Shown piece after piece: positions 63,094 through 64,000 of a DNA stretch of 64,000 bases (position 1 is its first letter; each line of letters opens with the position of its first letter). The notes beneath the pieces were generated by a model. The model was not told where the DNA came from. It saw nothing but the letters and a program-made list of their open reading frames with translations, and searched no databases. The stretch lies in NCBI GenBank assembly GCA_964644695.1, contig CAZXWN010000015.1, positions 1 through 64,000 on the forward strand, read 5' to 3'. The stretch comes from CAZXWN01 sp964644695 [NCBI: uncultured bacterium]. Lineage in GTDB: Bacteria > UBP4 > UBA4092. The position numbers were made by a program, and so were the translations under genes.

Positions 63094-64000
63094 TTATTTC
63101 TTTTTATTTTGATATTCGATGATAATACTTTCCAGCCAGTCAAACAGCCGGTCATACTCAACCAGAAGCACATCGACCAGGGGCCGTTTATTATAACGAA
63201 GCCATAAATGTTCGAAATCATTTTTAATTCGCTGTAATAAGTGTTGCTGTTCCCTCAGCGAGTGGATAAAGGCGGCCAGTTCCCGGTTACAAACTTCGGT
63301 ATTGATTGAAGTGTCCGACAGGAGTTGATCCAGTTTTTCTTTCCGGGGGATGTATAAAATCCGTTCCGATAACAGTCTGGCGCGCAGCAGGGTCATTTGG
63401 AAGATGTCCAGATGGTCCTGATGACGGGTAACGGCTTGATCTGCCTTCGCCAGCAGGGATTCACCCAGGTGATACTGTTCCATTAATCGTGATGCCAGTT
63501 TGTCTCTGTCTGTGATGAGTTTTGTACATTGCTCGTTAAATCCATCACGCCAGATAGAAATAGCAGTGGTCGCATAATAGAATTTGAAATCATGATTCAG
63601 GTCGCCCAGCAGGTGGGTCAACTGAACAGGAGTGGAGTCTTTTGCTCCATAAAACACCTGGGCAAAATGGGTATCCCAATGGTCTGGGATATCCCGGTCA
63701 GGATTCCATCCGGTTTCAGCTGACAGGGCGTAGAGGTACAAGTTACTTTCCCGGAGGGATTCGCCGCCGAAGTCCGCCCAGGCGGATTGGATCATCCCCA
63801 GAGCCCCTTTTTTATATCCCTGTCGGACCAGTTTGAGGTTTGATAATGCTTCTTCAATATCGGGGAAGATTCGCCCCCAGCAGTGGACACCGGGACTGAC
63901 GATTTGTTTAAATCCCCACTGGTTGAAAGAATCGACCCGGTCATAATTTTCCCGGGGGATATAATCCCAGTTCACCATTACGATGTCTTTGGGTAATTTG
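63094..64000 (-). CDS. GH20-like beta-N-acetylhexosaminidase (5' truncated by the window end)
   Basis: The frame is open to the last base, so the N-terminus and probably the catalytic Asp-Glu pair lie beyond the window; the internal Met at 63978 is not the start. The visible ~300 residues begin KLPKDIVMVNWDYIPRENYDRV and continue with GFKQIVSPGVHCWGRIFPDIEEALSNL, GALGMIQSAWADFGGESLRESNLYLYALSAETGW, the pattern of the last barrel strands of GH20-like exo-hexosaminidases, then a helical C-terminal domain to the stop. It would release terminal GlcNAc or related sugars; with NamZ it fits muropeptide glycan breakdown. A signal peptide cannot be judged. Confidence 0.7.
   Translation of the reverse strand, partial: KLPKDIVMVNWDYIPRENYDRVDSFNQWGFKQIVSPGVHCWGRIFPDIEEALSNLKLVRQGYKKGALGMIQSAWADFGGESLRESNLYLYALSAETGWNPDRDIPDHWDTHFAQVFYGAKDSTPVQLTHLLGDLNHDFKFYYATTAISIWRDGFNEQCTKLITDRDKLASRLMEQYHLGESLLAKADQAVTRHQDHLDIFQMTLLRARLLSERILYIPRKEKLDQLLSDTSINTEVCNRELAAFIHSLREQQHLLQRIKNDFEHLWLRYNKRPLVDVLLVEYDRLFDWLESIIIEYQNKKK

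Noticed and set aside
1-64000. CRISPR array, prophage or transposon
   Set aside because: No repeat-spacer array, integrase, transposase, terminase or portal gene was seen; the lectin-like fibre and the QA-R-F/AW-type protein are phage-like only in local pattern.

Overview
The window looks like a chromosomal segment of an uncultivated Gram-negative bacterium of moderate-to-low GC (about 40-45% by eye). Outer-membrane biology is clear: a TolC/adaptor/RND efflux set, Sec and lipoprotein signal peptides, and a secreted RHS protein. Several genes point to a PVC-adjacent or candidate-phylum lineage (Sumerlaeota, Hydrogenedentota, Omnitrophota or Lentisphaerota type): an orphan type IV pseudopilin with the C-terminal GPDG...NGTVSNGD pattern, a eukaryotic-type HisA, an archaeal-type phosphoglycerate mutase, a FolE2/QueD preQ0 route, NamZ and a RACo-like ATPase. 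This placement is inference; no rRNA is present. No CRISPR array, transposase or integrated phage was seen.

Layout. 1-5.65 kb: a secreted or surface cluster with the end of an H-type-lectin fibre-like protein, a small exported protein and a 1442-residue RHS/YD-repeat protein. The RHS tip resembles a permuted papain-fold effector, and the gene carries a 12-C homopolymer. 5.8-15.3 kb: metabolic genes (queD, class V aminotransferase, AlkD-like glycosylase, serA, a GDSL esterase, purA), tRNA-Lys and tRNA-Glu behind a good promoter, then a DegT aminotransferase and a Gfo/Idh/MocA oxidoreductase. 15.5-23.5 kb: an exported DUF4434-like protein and a tolC-adaptor-RND-PII-like efflux operon. 23.6-30.2 kb (minus strand): a single-domain response regulator, carB, and a small polysaccharide set (membrane protein, Wzz, CDP-paratose-epimerase-like). 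30.4-36.2 kb: M55 D-aminopeptidase, a DUF6338-like membrane protein overlapping a tandem-repeat protein, an unrecognised protein and two GT-C-type membrane glycosyltransferase candidates. 36.3-39.9 kb: MsmX/UgpC-type ATPase, thpR, nadE. 39.9-42.1 kb (minus): FmdE-like, ECF-S-like, a pseudopilin and NikR. 42.2-46.8 kb: MFS transporter, apgM and an AspT/YidE-type transporter. 47-48.3 kb: an unrecognised exported protein.

48.5-55.5 kb is a textbook phosphate regulon: phoB-phoR, a Pho-box-like direct repeat, then pstS-pstC-pstA-pstB-phoU and a terminator. 55.5-64 kb: NamZ, a DJ-1/PfpI-like protein without the usual Cys, folE2, RACo-like ATPase, an unrecognised protein, Ogt/MGMT, a dolichol-phosphate-mannose-synthase-like glycosyltransferase, eukaryotic-type hisA and a GH20-like gene cut by the window end.

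Themes: peptidoglycan scavenging (NamZ, GH20-like, M55), phosphate sensing and uptake, surface polysaccharide assembly, a possible NikR-controlled metal/cofactor module, and contact or surface effectors. The most unusual material is the RHS locus, the DUF6338/repeat-protein pair, a dispersed palindromic repeat, the DJ-1 homologue with Asp in its nucleophile elbow, and the mixed NikR neighbourhood.
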